This document shows positions 9,231-17,309 of a stretch of 64,000 nt of DNA, piece by piece (the stretch's first letter is position 1; every line of letters starts with the position of its first letter). Position numbers and translations under genes: made by a program. Location of the stretch: contig JAFOIV010000056.1 of the NCBI GenBank assembly GCA_017420535.1, positions 1 to 64,000 of the forward strand, in the 5' to 3' direction. Under the pieces are notes generated by a model. That model saw only the letters and a program-made list of their open reading frames with translations, did not search any database and was not told the origin of the DNA. The stretch comes from Eubacterium sp. (GTDB lineage: Bacteria; Bacillota; Clostridia; Lachnospirales; Lachnospiraceae).

Positions 9231-9910
9231 ATAAGAGAGAATTTGACATTCTTGAGGTAAAATCGAATATTCTAAATGATAATGAGAAATCTTCTGAAAA
9301 TGTCAGAAAGATTTTAAAGGATAGTAATGTTTTTATGGTTAATCTTATGGCTTCTCCAGGTGCCGGCAAGACTACAACTCTTGTAAGAACTATAGAGGCA
9401 TTAAAGGACAGGTATAAGATAGGCGTTATGGAAGCTGACGTGGATAGTGACGTAGATGCCATAACAGTTCAGAATGCAGGTGCTAAGGTTATCCAGCTTC
9501 ATACAGGTGGATCATGCCATATGGATGCTAATATGACAAAAGAAGGAATAGAAAAATTAGATATCAGTGATATCGATGTGCTTTTCCTTGAAAATATAGG
9601 CAACTTAGTGTGCCCTGCAGAATTTGATACTGGAGCTGCAAAAAAGGTATGTATCCTTAGTGTTCCAGAAGGTGATGATAAACCTCTTAAATATCCACTT
9701 ATGTTTCAGGTGAGTGATCTTTTACTCATAGGAAAGATGGATGTTATGCCAGTATTTAACTTTGATGTGGAAGCATGTAAAAAGTATGTAGCAGACTTGA
9801 ATCCGGATATGGAAGTGCTTCCTGTTTCAGCCCGTACTGGCGAAGGTTTTGATAAATGGATAGAGTGGCTTTTAAAAGAAATCCAGGAATTCCGAAAGAA
9901 GGAGGCATAA
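9227..9910 (+). CDS. hypB: HypB-type nickel-insertion GTPase, first copy
   Basis: The 227-residue SIMIBI-class GTPase has the Walker A motif MASPGAGKTTT near residue 42, a metal-site segment GGSCHMDANMTK, and LENIGNLVCPAEFDTG, all standard for HypB. GTP hydrolysis drives nickel transfer with HypA. The N-terminal CxxCGC nickel site of some HypB proteins and any histidine-rich stretch are absent, so nickel storage is unlikely. It overlaps the upstream regulator by 4 bp and is followed 2 bp later by a second hypB. Tandem hypB genes are unusual. Confidence 0.95.
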   Translation: MNKREFDILEVKSNILNDNEKSSENVRKILKDSNVFMVNLMASPGAGKTTTLVRTIEALKDRYKIGVMEADVDSDVDAITVQNAGAKVIQLHTGGSCHMDANMTKEGIEKLDISDIDVLFLENIGNLVCPAEFDTGAAKKVCILSVPEGDDKPLKYPLMFQVSDLLLIGKMDVMPVFNFDVEACKKYVADLNPDMEVLPVSARTGEGFDKWIEWLLKEIQEFRKKEA

Positions 9911-9912
9911 AG

Positions 9913-10572
9913 ATGAGAGTAATAGAATTAAACCGTTCTATCACGGACTCAAATGATCGTGATGCCGATAAGCTTAGAGAGATCATGAAGCAAAAGAAGA
10001 TTCTTATGTTCAATCTTATGTCCTCTCCAGGATCGGGAAAAACAACACTTTTGTCCAGGGTTATTAAAGACATAGGCAGTGACTTTAATATTGGTGTAAT
10101 GGAGGCAGACATTGCATCAGACGTGGACGCAGTAAGAATAGAGGCATTAGGAGCAAGAGCTATACAGGCCCATACAGACGGCATGTGTCATATGGATGCA
10201 GGCATGACTAAAAGAGCTTTAGAAGCTATGGGCGATGAAGATCTTAATCTTATATTCCTTGAAAATGTTGGAAATCTCATATGTCCAGCGGAATTTGATA
10301 CCGGATCAGGAAAAAATATCATGATCCTTAGTGTTCCAGAGGGTGATGATAAGCCACTTAAATATCCACTTATGTTTGAAAAGAGTGATGCTCTTATCGT
10401 AACAAAGATGGATACAAAAGAGTATTTTGATTTTGATACAGAAAAATGTATCCAACGGGTTAAAAAAATAAATCCAGATATAGAGATCTTCTTTGTCTCT
10501 GCATTAAATGGAGACGGAATGAAGGATTTTTATGATTGGATCAAAAAATCATATGAAAAATGGTGTGAGTAA
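9913..10572 (+). CDS. hypB: HypB-type nickel-insertion GTPase, second copy
   Basis: The start is the ATG at 9913, preceded by a near-perfect AGAAGGAGG. A longer frame upstream exists but only overlaps the first hypB. The 219-residue protein has Walker A MSSPGSGKTTLL, the Cys-His metal segment DGMCHMDAGMTK and LENVGNLICPAEFDTG. It is a clear but diverged paralogue of the copy just upstream, differing throughout, so the duplication is old. Like the first copy it lacks the N-terminal CxxCGC site. The two may form a heterodimer or serve different clients. Confidence 0.95.
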   Translation: MRVIELNRSITDSNDRDADKLREIMKQKKILMFNLMSSPGSGKTTLLSRVIKDIGSDFNIGVMEADIASDVDAVRIEALGARAIQAHTDGMCHMDAGMTKRALEAMGDEDLNLIFLENVGNLICPAEFDTGSGKNIMILSVPEGDDKPLKYPLMFEKSDALIVTKMDTKEYFDFDTEKCIQRVKKINPDIEIFFVSALNGDGMKDFYDWIKKSYEKWCE

Positions 10573-10682
10573 AAAGAGTGAGTAATAATAGTTAAGCAAG
10601 GAAACTGTTTTTAATCTCTTTTTAATCTGTTTAATAAAATATTAATGTGTAATAAACTGCATGTTATGTTATATTTTTTTTG

Positions 10683-10714
10683 AAAGCTAAGGGTTAAAAA
10701 CTCTTAGCTTTTTA
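10683..10714 (+). terminator. Intrinsic terminator of the oxidoreductase-hyp operon
   Basis: AAAGCTAAG (10683-10691) pairs with CTTAGCTTT (10703-10711), followed by further T's, about 110 bp after the second hypB. Confidence 0.75.
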
Positions 10715-10745
10715 AATAGAAAAAATGGACAAACGGAGGTTTATT

Positions 10746-11661
10746 ATGGAGGCAACTAAGGAAAAAAAGCAACAGAGCTTGGTAAAGAGAATCTTTAAGG
10801 GAATTGGAAAAGTTATAGGCATATGGTTCCTATTATGTTACTGAAAATAATGATAAAATAAATTATACTTTCTTTGATAGTAAATCAGATAAGGTAGCAG
10901 TTATTCTGCCAGGATATGGATGTGCTTCAGTACGTTATGAATTTGATTCGCTCATAAAGGAATTAAATGATGACTATAAGATTCTTGTAGTTGAACCATT
11001 AGGCTATGGACTTAGTGATGTAACTGATACAAAAAGAAGCGTAGAGAATTACTGCAGTGAATTACATGGGCTTATTTCTTCTTTAGGTTATGACAGATAT
11101 ACTCTCATGGGACATTCTATTTCAGGAATGTATGCGGTATACTATGCTAATACATATACTGATGAAGTGGAAGCATTTATTGGAATTGATGCATCTGTAC
11201 CGGCCCAGACAAAGATGGATACATGGTACGCAAAACCAAAGAATATGAGCATCTTATATAATGTACTTAGTTTTGCAGTAGAAAAAACTGGAATATATCG
11301 TTTTATGACAGAGCTTTCATTTAATGAAACCCGTAACAGCATTCCAACTCTTTCAGATAAGGATGCAGAAAATTACAAGGCACTTTTAGTAACTGTACCA
11401 ATGAATAAGACACAGGTAAATGAGATGGATTGCCTTGGAGAAACAGTTGATAAAACAATAAATATGAAATTCCCTGAATCAGTGAAAGTATTATATGTGC
11501 TTTCAAAAGATAACTGTGATACTATGCCTGAATGGGAGCAGATGCATAAAGATCTGATAACAAATAAAGATAGCAAGGTTGTTGTAATAAGAGGGGCCCA
11601 TTACCTGCATCTTACAAATTTACAGGGCCTTGTAAGAGAAATTAAAGGATTTAAATTATGA
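10746..11661 (+). pseudogene. Alpha/beta hydrolase with an N-terminal frameshift
   Basis: A good ribosome site (CGGAGG) and the ATG at 10746 begin a 32-codon frame, MEATKEKKQQSLVKRIFKGI plus the first residues of a membrane helix, which stops at TGA 10842-10844. The rest of the protein is in the +1 frame, open from 10819 to 11661. It reads VAVILPGYGCASVRYEFDSL, GYGLSDV, the nucleophile elbow MGHSISGM, and a C-terminal GAHYLHLT with the likely catalytic histidine. No ATG, GTG or TTG in that frame lies before the ATG at 11107, inside the nucleophile motif, so a restart there would lose the first strands. The membrane helix looks shortened, suggesting a small deletion with frame loss. A sequencing error is the alternative. 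It overlaps fur by 4 bp. Confidence 0.75.
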
Positions 11662-12065
11662 AAAATGAGTATAAGACAAAATCTAGAAATGCCATCTTCG
11701 AATATTTAAAAGAAAACAGAGATAGAAGATTTACAGCAAGGGATATAATGGATACATTTTCTGATCAGGGAGAAGAAGTGGATAAATCCACTATCTACCG
11801 TAATCTGGAGAAACTCTGTAAAGAGGGGCGCCTTATAAGCTATAAGGATAAAGACGTTAACGGAACCTGTTATCAGTATTCTGAGGATAATAAGGAATGC
11901 AACTGTCATATCCATGCCAAGTGTTCTGTATGCGGAAAGATCTATCATCTTGATAATAAGCTATTTGAAAATGTTGAAAAAGATCTTTTAGATAAGTACG
12001 GTATTGATATTGATTATGGAAAAACTGTAATCGCAGGAAAATGCAACAACTGCAGGAAGAGTTGA
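11658..12065 (+). CDS. Fur-family metal-responsive repressor (Fur/Zur/PerR type)
   Basis: The 135-residue protein has the Fur winged helix (FTARDIMDTF, VDKSTIYRNLEKLCKEGRL) and the C-terminal dimer domain with HIHAKCSVCGKIYHLD and a final CNNC, which together form the structural zinc site. Fur proteins bind palindromic operators when loaded with Fe, Zn, Mn or heme. Its ATG overlaps the end of the broken hydrolase. The next gene, a CobW-YcgQ fusion, is read from a promoter with a perfect 21-bp palindrome, which suggests a zinc-type (Zur-like) role. The metal cannot be told from sequence alone. Confidence 0.93.
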   Translation: MKNEYKTKSRNAIFEYLKENRDRRFTARDIMDTFSDQGEEVDKSTIYRNLEKLCKEGRLISYKDKDVNGTCYQYSEDNKECNCHIHAKCSVCGKIYHLDNKLFENVEKDLLDKYGIDIDYGKTVIAGKCNNCRKS

Positions 12066-12120
12066 TGATTAATCAGGAAAATTTAGTAACTGCAGGAAGA
12101 GTTTATGATTGATCAGGAAA
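12048..12120 (+). repeat. 40-bp-offset tandem duplication at the fur 3' end
   Basis: The 33 bp at 12048-12080 recur at 12088-12120 with two changes (31/33 identical by eye). The first copy holds the last CNNC-region codons and the fur stop, so the second copy is a decayed duplicate of the fur end placed in front of the next promoter. Confidence 0.85.
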
Positions 12121-12126
12121 CTGAAA

Positions 12127-12178
12127 TTGACAAAGGCCTGAAATATGAAATATAATAATTTGCAACAATGTTGCAAAT
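12127..12178 (+). promoter_or_regulatory. Promoter with a 21-bp perfect palindromic operator
   Basis: TTGACA (12127-12132), an 18-bp spacer and TATAAT (12151-12156) form a near-consensus sigma-A promoter. At the expected start site lies ATTTGCAACA-A-TGTTGCAAAT (12158-12178), perfect 10-bp arms around one base. A bound repressor would block initiation. The core TGCAAC-N3-GTTGCA recurs at 23324-23338 before the other CobW gene. The adjacent Fur-family protein is the natural candidate to bind it (inference). Confidence 0.85.
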
Positions 12179-12198
12179 ACAGAAGGGACAGGAAAAAT

Positions 12199-13143
12199 AT
12201 GGAAACAGCAATTTATGTTTTTTCAGGCTTTTTAGGCAGTGGTAAAACCTTATCGATTCAGGAAACCATCTTAAAAACATTTACATATACAGGCAAAACT
12301 TCAGTTATCATCTGTACTGAAGAGGGAGAATACTGCTATAGAAAAGACGCTTTAAAGGATGTGGGAATAGAAGTTGTTGAAGTTGAATATAAAGAAGACT
12401 TTAACGAGGCTTTTTTAGAAAGAATAAAGAAAGTCTATGATCCTTTGAATGTTTATATAGAATATAACGGAATGTGGGATGTTGAAGATCTTATAAAAAT
12501 GAAAAAGCCAGAAGGGTGGTATATAGAAACTATCTTTGGTCTGGTGGATTCTACTACCTATTCCATGTATCTTAAGAATATGCGTCAGATGATCATGACG
12601 CCTTTAAGAAGTGCAGATGTGGTGATATTTAACAGATGTGATGATCTAAATAAGGGTGAAGTTAGAAGACAGCTAAAGATCTTAAATGGCAGAGCTGAAG
12701 TCTTTTTTATTAAGAAGGATGGAAGTGTTGATAACAATATAGAAGATCTTATCTTTACTACAGAAAATGGTATATTACACATCACAGATGATATATTCTG
12801 CAGCTGGTTTGTTGACTGTCTTGAGAATTCCGATAAATATTATGGAAAGACCGTTAGATTTAAAGGGATGGTAACTGATCAGCTTAGACTTATGAAAGGT
12901 CAGTTTTTTCTAGGAAGAAAAGCTGCAATCTGTTGTGAAGCTGATGCAAGTCTTGTGGGCTTTATATCAGAATTGGATGACTCTGTAAAAGATATTTATA
13001 AAATCCCCTCAAAAGATGACTGGATAGAAATGGATGCTGAGATAACAAAAGGAGAAGTTATGGGCAATAAAGCAATAATAATCCTTAAAGTTAAAAAGAT
13101 GGAAAAGATCGAGACACCGGAAAATGAGTTCTTATATTTTTAG
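12199..13143 (+). CDS. CobW-like P-loop GTPase fused to a YcgQ/DUF1980-like C-terminal domain
   Basis: The start is taken at 12199, just before METAIYVFSGFLGSGKT, with AGAAGGGA upstream; a longer in-frame extension would cover the operator. The 314-residue protein has Walker A GFLGSGKT and a CobW/G3E-like GTPase half, but the CxCC zinc motif of classic CobW is missing. Residues from about 210 onward (GKTVRFKGMV, GRKAAICCEADASLVGF, DDWIEMDAEITKGE, ending TPENEFLYF) resemble the C-terminal domain of YcgQ (TIGR03943/DUF1980), a zinc-related membrane protein in Bacillus. The fusion, palindrome and Fur neighbour point to metal, probably zinc, homeostasis. The GTPase call is strong; the C-terminal match is by pattern only. 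Confidence 0.85.
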   Translation: METAIYVFSGFLGSGKTLSIQETILKTFTYTGKTSVIICTEEGEYCYRKDALKDVGIEVVEVEYKEDFNEAFLERIKKVYDPLNVYIEYNGMWDVEDLIKMKKPEGWYIETIFGLVDSTTYSMYLKNMRQMIMTPLRSADVVIFNRCDDLNKGEVRRQLKILNGRAEVFFIKKDGSVDNNIEDLIFTTENGILHITDDIFCSWFVDCLENSDKYYGKTVRFKGMVTDQLRLMKGQFFLGRKAAICCEADASLVGFISELDDSVKDIYKIPSKDDWIEMDAEITKGEVMGNKAIIILKVKKMEKIETPENEFLYF

Positions 13144-13165
13144 AGTAAAAATTAAAGTCTTATAC

Positions 13166-13195
13166 AAAAAAAGCGTTTTTAACGCTTCTTTTTTT
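13166..13195. terminator. Bidirectional terminator overlapping a stop codon
   Basis: AAAAAAAGCGTT and AACGCTTCTTTTTTT form a short stem with A and T runs on either side, between the CobW-YcgQ gene and the convergent diguanylate cyclase. It covers the last codons of the cyclase. Confidence 0.75.
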
Positions 13196-14600
13196 CTGGA
13201 TGAAGTTCATAGTATTTATTTTTATCTTCATACATTCTTTTATCGGCTATCCTTAGGGCATGCTTTATATTCTTAATATCTTTATCAAAGCAACCTCCCA
13301 GAGAAAAACTTAGATCTTTATGTTTGGTGGCTGCTTTTTTAATCTCCTCCATTTTTATATACATCTCTTCTTCAGACATATCAGGAACAATTATTGTGAA
13401 TTCATCACCACCGGCTCTATATATGTTCTTTTCATCAAAGAATTCCATAAGTACATCAGCGGCTTCTTTGATCAGTGCATCTCCGGCAGAATGACCCCTT
13501 TCATCATTTATGGTTTTTAAACCATTAAGATCTGAAAAGATGACACTTACGGATCTATTGTTATAAATATCAGAAGGGTTTTTATTATCAGTGACAGAAT
13601 CTATATAATTATTCATTTCATTCCGATTCATAACACCTGTAAGCATATCTTTTGAACTAAGGACCTTTAAGTTGTTTAAAAGAAGGTTATTTCCTAGTTC
13701 AATTCCCAGGATATGTGTTGATAACTCAAGAGTCTCTTTAATTTTTAAAGCCATTTCGGAATTAAAATTTATGGCCCATATATATCCTAGTAGACTGTTA
13801 TGATATTTAAGTGGGAAAAGTACAATGTTTTTGGCACCGGCAGTGGTAAGAGATTCATACCACACTGGATTTCTCTTTTTTACTACCTGCATATCATTTT
13901 CAGAATTTGCAATTATACAATTGCTTCCGGAGATGGTTTTTTCCCAGGATTCAGCAATTTCATAGAAGGAGTCATCTACATATGTTTCCATTGGAAGTAA
14001 TTTGCTTTCCTTTGAAAATGCTTCGCAGAGGACTTCACAGGTACGCTCAGAAGTATCCATGGAAAGGATACAGCAGTGTTCTGCTTCACAGATATCTCTT
14101 ATCATATAAATAACTTCATTCATGGATTGTTTGAAATTTACAGTTCCACTTAATGTGAGAGCTATCTGAAGGACTATAGATGCTGAACGGGAATCTATAT
14201 TAGATAATCGTTTTGCGTCAGCTTCATAATTCATTTCCATTACATATAAACAGTGAAGAAGATCTCCTTCATCAGGTCCTATTGGAAGAAATGTCATATT
14301 AAACCATATATTCATTCTATCAGGATGGGCATAGGAGTGGAGACATTTTCTGTGGACAGCAGACATGAAGCAGTAATTTTCAAAGTTAAGATCTCTGGTA
14401 AGGTAATCTGTATATTCGGAATTTGGAATGAATTTATCTTTAAGCATGGAAACTCCTGGAGCAGGATTTTCTATTGAGCCGATATAGGATTTATTACCGG
14501 CCACTATTCGAATCTTGCCATATTTTTCCGTATCGATTTTTTCAACTGATAAGATACAGGCCATGGCTCCAATGTTATCAACGAATTTTTGATAGTCCAT
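13179..14600 (-). CDS. Diguanylate cyclase with PAS-like and GAF-like sensor domains
   Basis: The start is the ATG at 14600, which has AGGAGG on the reverse strand just upstream; the longer frame from 14702 lacks one. The 473-residue soluble protein has a PAS-like region (about 1-150), a GAF-like region (about 165-315) and a C-terminal GGDEF domain with the intact active-site motif YRAGGDEFTIIV near 396. It should make cyclic di-GMP from two GTP. There is no RxxD inhibitory site before GGDEF, so product inhibition is unlikely. It is divergent from a membrane cyclase at 14790. Confidence 0.93.
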   Translation of the reverse strand: MDYQKFVDNIGAMACILSVEKIDTEKYGKIRIVAGNKSYIGSIENPAPGVSMLKDKFIPNSEYTDYLTRDLNFENYCFMSAVHRKCLHSYAHPDRMNIWFNMTFLPIGPDEGDLLHCLYVMEMNYEADAKRLSNIDSRSASIVLQIALTLSGTVNFKQSMNEVIYMIRDICEAEHCCILSMDTSERTCEVLCEAFSKESKLLPMETYVDDSFYEIAESWEKTISGSNCIIANSENDMQVVKKRNPVWYESLTTAGAKNIVLFPLKYHNSLLGYIWAINFNSEMALKIKETLELSTHILGIELGNNLLLNNLKVLSSKDMLTGVMNRNEMNNYIDSVTDNKNPSDIYNNRSVSVIFSDLNGLKTINDERGHSAGDALIKEAADVLMEFFDEKNIYRAGGDEFTIIVPDMSEEEMYIKMEEIKKAATKHKDLSFSLGGCFDKDIKNIKHALRIADKRMYEDKNKYYELHPEKKKR

Positions 14601-14724
14601 ACAATCCCTCCTAAAAGACTCATTATCTGAAAAATCTGATAGCTGTTCTATTAAAAGTATACGACTATATACAGGGGTAATTGTTATAATTTTATGAAAC
14701 ATTTTAAATCTAAAGGGCAGGTTG

Positions 14725-14753
14725 TTTAGAAAAACGGGATTTTATGATATACT
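14725..14753 (+). promoter_or_regulatory. Extended -10 promoter of the membrane diguanylate cyclase
   Basis: TTTAGA (14725-14730), a 17-bp spacer and TATACT (14748-14753) preceded by TG one base upstream (TGATATACT). It reads into the gene at 14790. Confidence 0.6.
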
Positions 14754-14789
14754 GTAAGAGGTTGATTGGTTTAGTTAAAGGGGGGCTTT

Positions 14790-15869
14790 ATGTTTTTAGC
14801 TCAGTATATTTTAGATAATTATGTAATGCTATTTGAACTGGGCGCCTTACTTATGGTTGTAAGTCTCAGTGTTCATATTTCTGAAAAAATGAAGAAAGCC
14901 ACAAGGCTTCTTGTTGCTATGGTTTTTTTTGAATCCATATCTTTTCATCTGGAAATGTTAGCTCAGGGTTTACCAACATATAATATTTGGAGACCTTTGT
15001 TAACTGCCTGTATTTATTCAATTTATCCAATAATATTGATCTGCCTGATGAGTATCACAGTAATAAGAGATTTTGGCAAAAAGAAGTTATTACTGCTCTG
15101 TATTCCGGAAATTATAAGTATACCATTATACTTCACATCTGAGTGGACTCATCTTGTATGTTATTACACTTATGATAACAAATATACAGGAGGGCCTTTA
15201 TACAGATTGCCTTATTTAGTATTTGTTTATTATTCTTTTGTTTTTGTATTCTATAATATCAAGTATTTTAAAGGTTTTTCTGCAAAGGAAAGATTTTTTC
15301 CTATGTACATAATCCTTTTCCCTTTGTGTGGAGTTGTATATTATCTGATCTTTAGAGAAGGAAGAGATTATAGTGGACTTTTTTCTTCAGCCCTGATGGT
15401 TTATTACATTTTTATTTATATCCATATGGCAAAGATCGATCCTCTGACAGAATTATTAAACAGACAGAGTTATTATAAAGATCTTAAGGTTAAGGAAAAA
15501 GAGATAACGGGTATAGTTTCTATTGATATGAATAATCTTAAATATCTTAATGATAATTTTGGACATAAAGCCGGTGATGTAGCGCTAAAGACTATCTCAT
15601 CCATTTTTAAAGAGAGTATTGTTAATAATGCTTCTGCATATCGAATCGGCGGAGATGAATTTATTATCCTTTATTCTCGCGCTGATGAGGAGACAGTTAA
15701 GGATGATGTTTCCAAAATACGAAAAGAGATTGAAAAAACAGAATATAGATGTGCCTTTGGTTATGCCATGAGAGAAAAAGATAGCAGTTTAGATGAAGTG
15801 GCAGCCATAGCAGACAGATTAATGTATATAAATAAGGCTGAAATGAAATCAAAAAAGGAAACTGAATAG
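14790..15869 (+). CDS. Membrane-bound diguanylate cyclase
   Basis: The 359-residue protein has about seven hydrophobic helices in the first 215 residues (7TM histidine-kinase-like sensor pattern), then a GGDEF domain with DPLTELLNRQSYYKDL and the intact motif YRIGGDEFIIL near 286. It should make cyclic di-GMP at the membrane in response to an unknown signal. No RxxD autoinhibition site precedes the motif. GGGGG lies before the ATG. It is divergent from the soluble cyclase at 13179-14600 and has its own extended -10 promoter. Confidence 0.93.
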   Translation: MFLAQYILDNYVMLFELGALLMVVSLSVHISEKMKKATRLLVAMVFFESISFHLEMLAQGLPTYNIWRPLLTACIYSIYPIILICLMSITVIRDFGKKKLLLLCIPEIISIPLYFTSEWTHLVCYYTYDNKYTGGPLYRLPYLVFVYYSFVFVFYNIKYFKGFSAKERFFPMYIILFPLCGVVYYLIFREGRDYSGLFSSALMVYYIFIYIHMAKIDPLTELLNRQSYYKDLKVKEKEITGIVSIDMNNLKYLNDNFGHKAGDVALKTISSIFKESIVNNASAYRIGGDEFIILYSRADEETVKDDVSKIRKEIEKTEYRCAFGYAMREKDSSLDEVAAIADRLMYINKAEMKSKKETE

Positions 15870-15898
15870 ATTAATGCCTTTGTTTGTTTACTTGACTC

Positions 15899-15927
15899 TT
15901 GAAGGTAATGCAAGAAACTGATACAAT
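15899..15927 (+). promoter_or_regulatory. Promoter of the VanZ-RDD gene
   Basis: TTGAAG (15899-15904), 17 bp, TACAAT (15922-15927), about 38 bp before the ATG at 15966. Confidence 0.5.
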
Positions 15928-15965
15928 GTTTAATTGGTTTGGATTTATACATTGTGGAGGTGGAC

Positions 15966-17147
15966 ATGCTATCGCATTTATCTAATTATTCAATTCCGAT
16001 AATCACAGCAGTTGCATTATTTCCTGCCATTGTTGGTATTATCACAATTCCTTTTCTTATATGGAATTATAGAAAATATAACGGCTTATCAGTTATGAGG
16101 GCCACGGTAATCTTCTCATTTATTTTTTATATGATGTGTGCTTTTTTTCTGACACTTCTTCCTTTACCAGCCATAGAGGATGTTATGAAGAGAGATCCGG
16201 TGCCTTTTAATCACCATTTATTTAATAACATTATGACTGCTATGAAAGATGCAGGCTTTTTATCTTCCAATTCAGCTACCTGGTTTAATTTAGCAAATTG
16301 GAAGAAAATGCTTACTTCAGCCATGTTTTTCCAGATAGTTGCCAATATCATCATGCAGATGCCTTTAGGTTTTTATCTTAGATATTATTTCAGGGTAACA
16401 TGGAAGAAGGCTTTAGGAATTGGCTTCCTTACAAGTATGTTCTTTGAGATGACTCAGCTTTCAGGGGTATGGGGTATATATCCATACGCTTTTAGATGTC
16501 CTGACGTAGATGATCTTATGAATAATACATTGGGATGTATGATAGGATTCTGGCTGGCACCTATACTTATGCATTTTTTACCATCAGTTGAAAAGATGGA
16601 TGAAGTGGCAGCAAAAAGAGGAAAGAAGTTGGATATCCTTCGAGCTTTTTCTGCATTTTCAGTGGACTGGGCCGTATCCGTTGGGATAAATCTACTGGTG
16701 AATTACGCATATTCACACTGGATCAAGACATTTCAGAATGTTGAGTTTTTCCAGATTGAATTTACAAAATTAGTACTTTACTATTTATACTTTATAGTAC
16801 TTCCAAGAATCTGGAAGAAACAGACTATAGGAAATGCCCTTGTTAAGGTAAAGATTGTAAGTGACAAGGAAGGTTTAAAGATTGTTCCTAGAAAAGATCT
16901 ATTAAGCAGAATCTTACTTCAGTATTTTATAGAGCCGACAGCGATACTTTCACTTATCATACTTATCGTAAGTACAGCAGGCTCATATACAAATTCTGAT
17001 TGTACAAGCTTTGAAAGATCTATATTTACAGTGGCGAGTGTTATCATCTTACCGATAGCTTTTGCTGTTATCATAAATATAATAGCAAAGAAGGAAGGAC
17101 TTCCACATAATTCCTTGTCTAAAACACATTTGGAATTAGAAAAATAA
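15966..17147 (+). CDS. VanZ-like and RDD domain membrane protein
   Basis: The ATG at 15966 is preferred because GGAGG lies 5 bp upstream; a start 27 bp earlier has none. The 393-residue protein has about 8-9 membrane helices. The first half matches the VanZ-like family (TLLPLP, PLGFYLRYYFR, FEMTQLSGVWGIYPYAFR, DVDDLMNNTLGCMIGFWLAP). The second half is an RDD domain (SVDWAVSVG, KQTIGNALVKVKIVSDKEG). VanZ of the vanA cluster gives low-level teicoplanin resistance, but most homologues have no known role. An intrinsic terminator follows directly. Confidence 0.9.
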   Translation: MLSHLSNYSIPIITAVALFPAIVGIITIPFLIWNYRKYNGLSVMRATVIFSFIFYMMCAFFLTLLPLPAIEDVMKRDPVPFNHHLFNNIMTAMKDAGFLSSNSATWFNLANWKKMLTSAMFFQIVANIIMQMPLGFYLRYYFRVTWKKALGIGFLTSMFFEMTQLSGVWGIYPYAFRCPDVDDLMNNTLGCMIGFWLAPILMHFLPSVEKMDEVAAKRGKKLDILRAFSAFSVDWAVSVGINLLVNYAYSHWIKTFQNVEFFQIEFTKLVLYYLYFIVLPRIWKKQTIGNALVKVKIVSDKEGLKIVPRKDLLSRILLQYFIEPTAILSLIILIVSTAGSYTNSDCTSFERSIFTVASVIILPIAFAVIINIIAKKEGLPHNSLSKTHLELEK

Positions 17148-17149
17148 GA

Positions 17150-17181
17150 AAGTTGAGGGATGATTCCCTCAACTTTTTTTT
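17150..17181 (+). terminator. Intrinsic terminator after the VanZ-RDD gene
   Basis: AAGTTGAGGGA (17150-17160), a TGAT loop, TCCCTCAACTT (17165-17175) and a T tract. A perfect 11-bp stem. Confidence 0.95.
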
Positions 17182-17309
17182 AATAATTCATAAAAAGTTC
17201 TAATATTATATCTTTATTGCAAGTTAAAAAATGATATAATAAAAGTGTTGTGTGATACAATGCATTTAAATTGGCATTATGCAGATTTCTCATATTATAG
17301 GTGGCTTAG

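Noticed and set aside
9856..9912. Longer N-terminus for the second hypB
   Set aside because: It overlaps the first hypB, while AGAAGGAGG directly before 9913 fixes the start.
11107..11661. A complete 184-residue hydrolase starting at 11107
   Set aside because: The ATG lies inside the nucleophile-elbow motif; the fold's first strands are encoded upstream in the same frame without a start codon.
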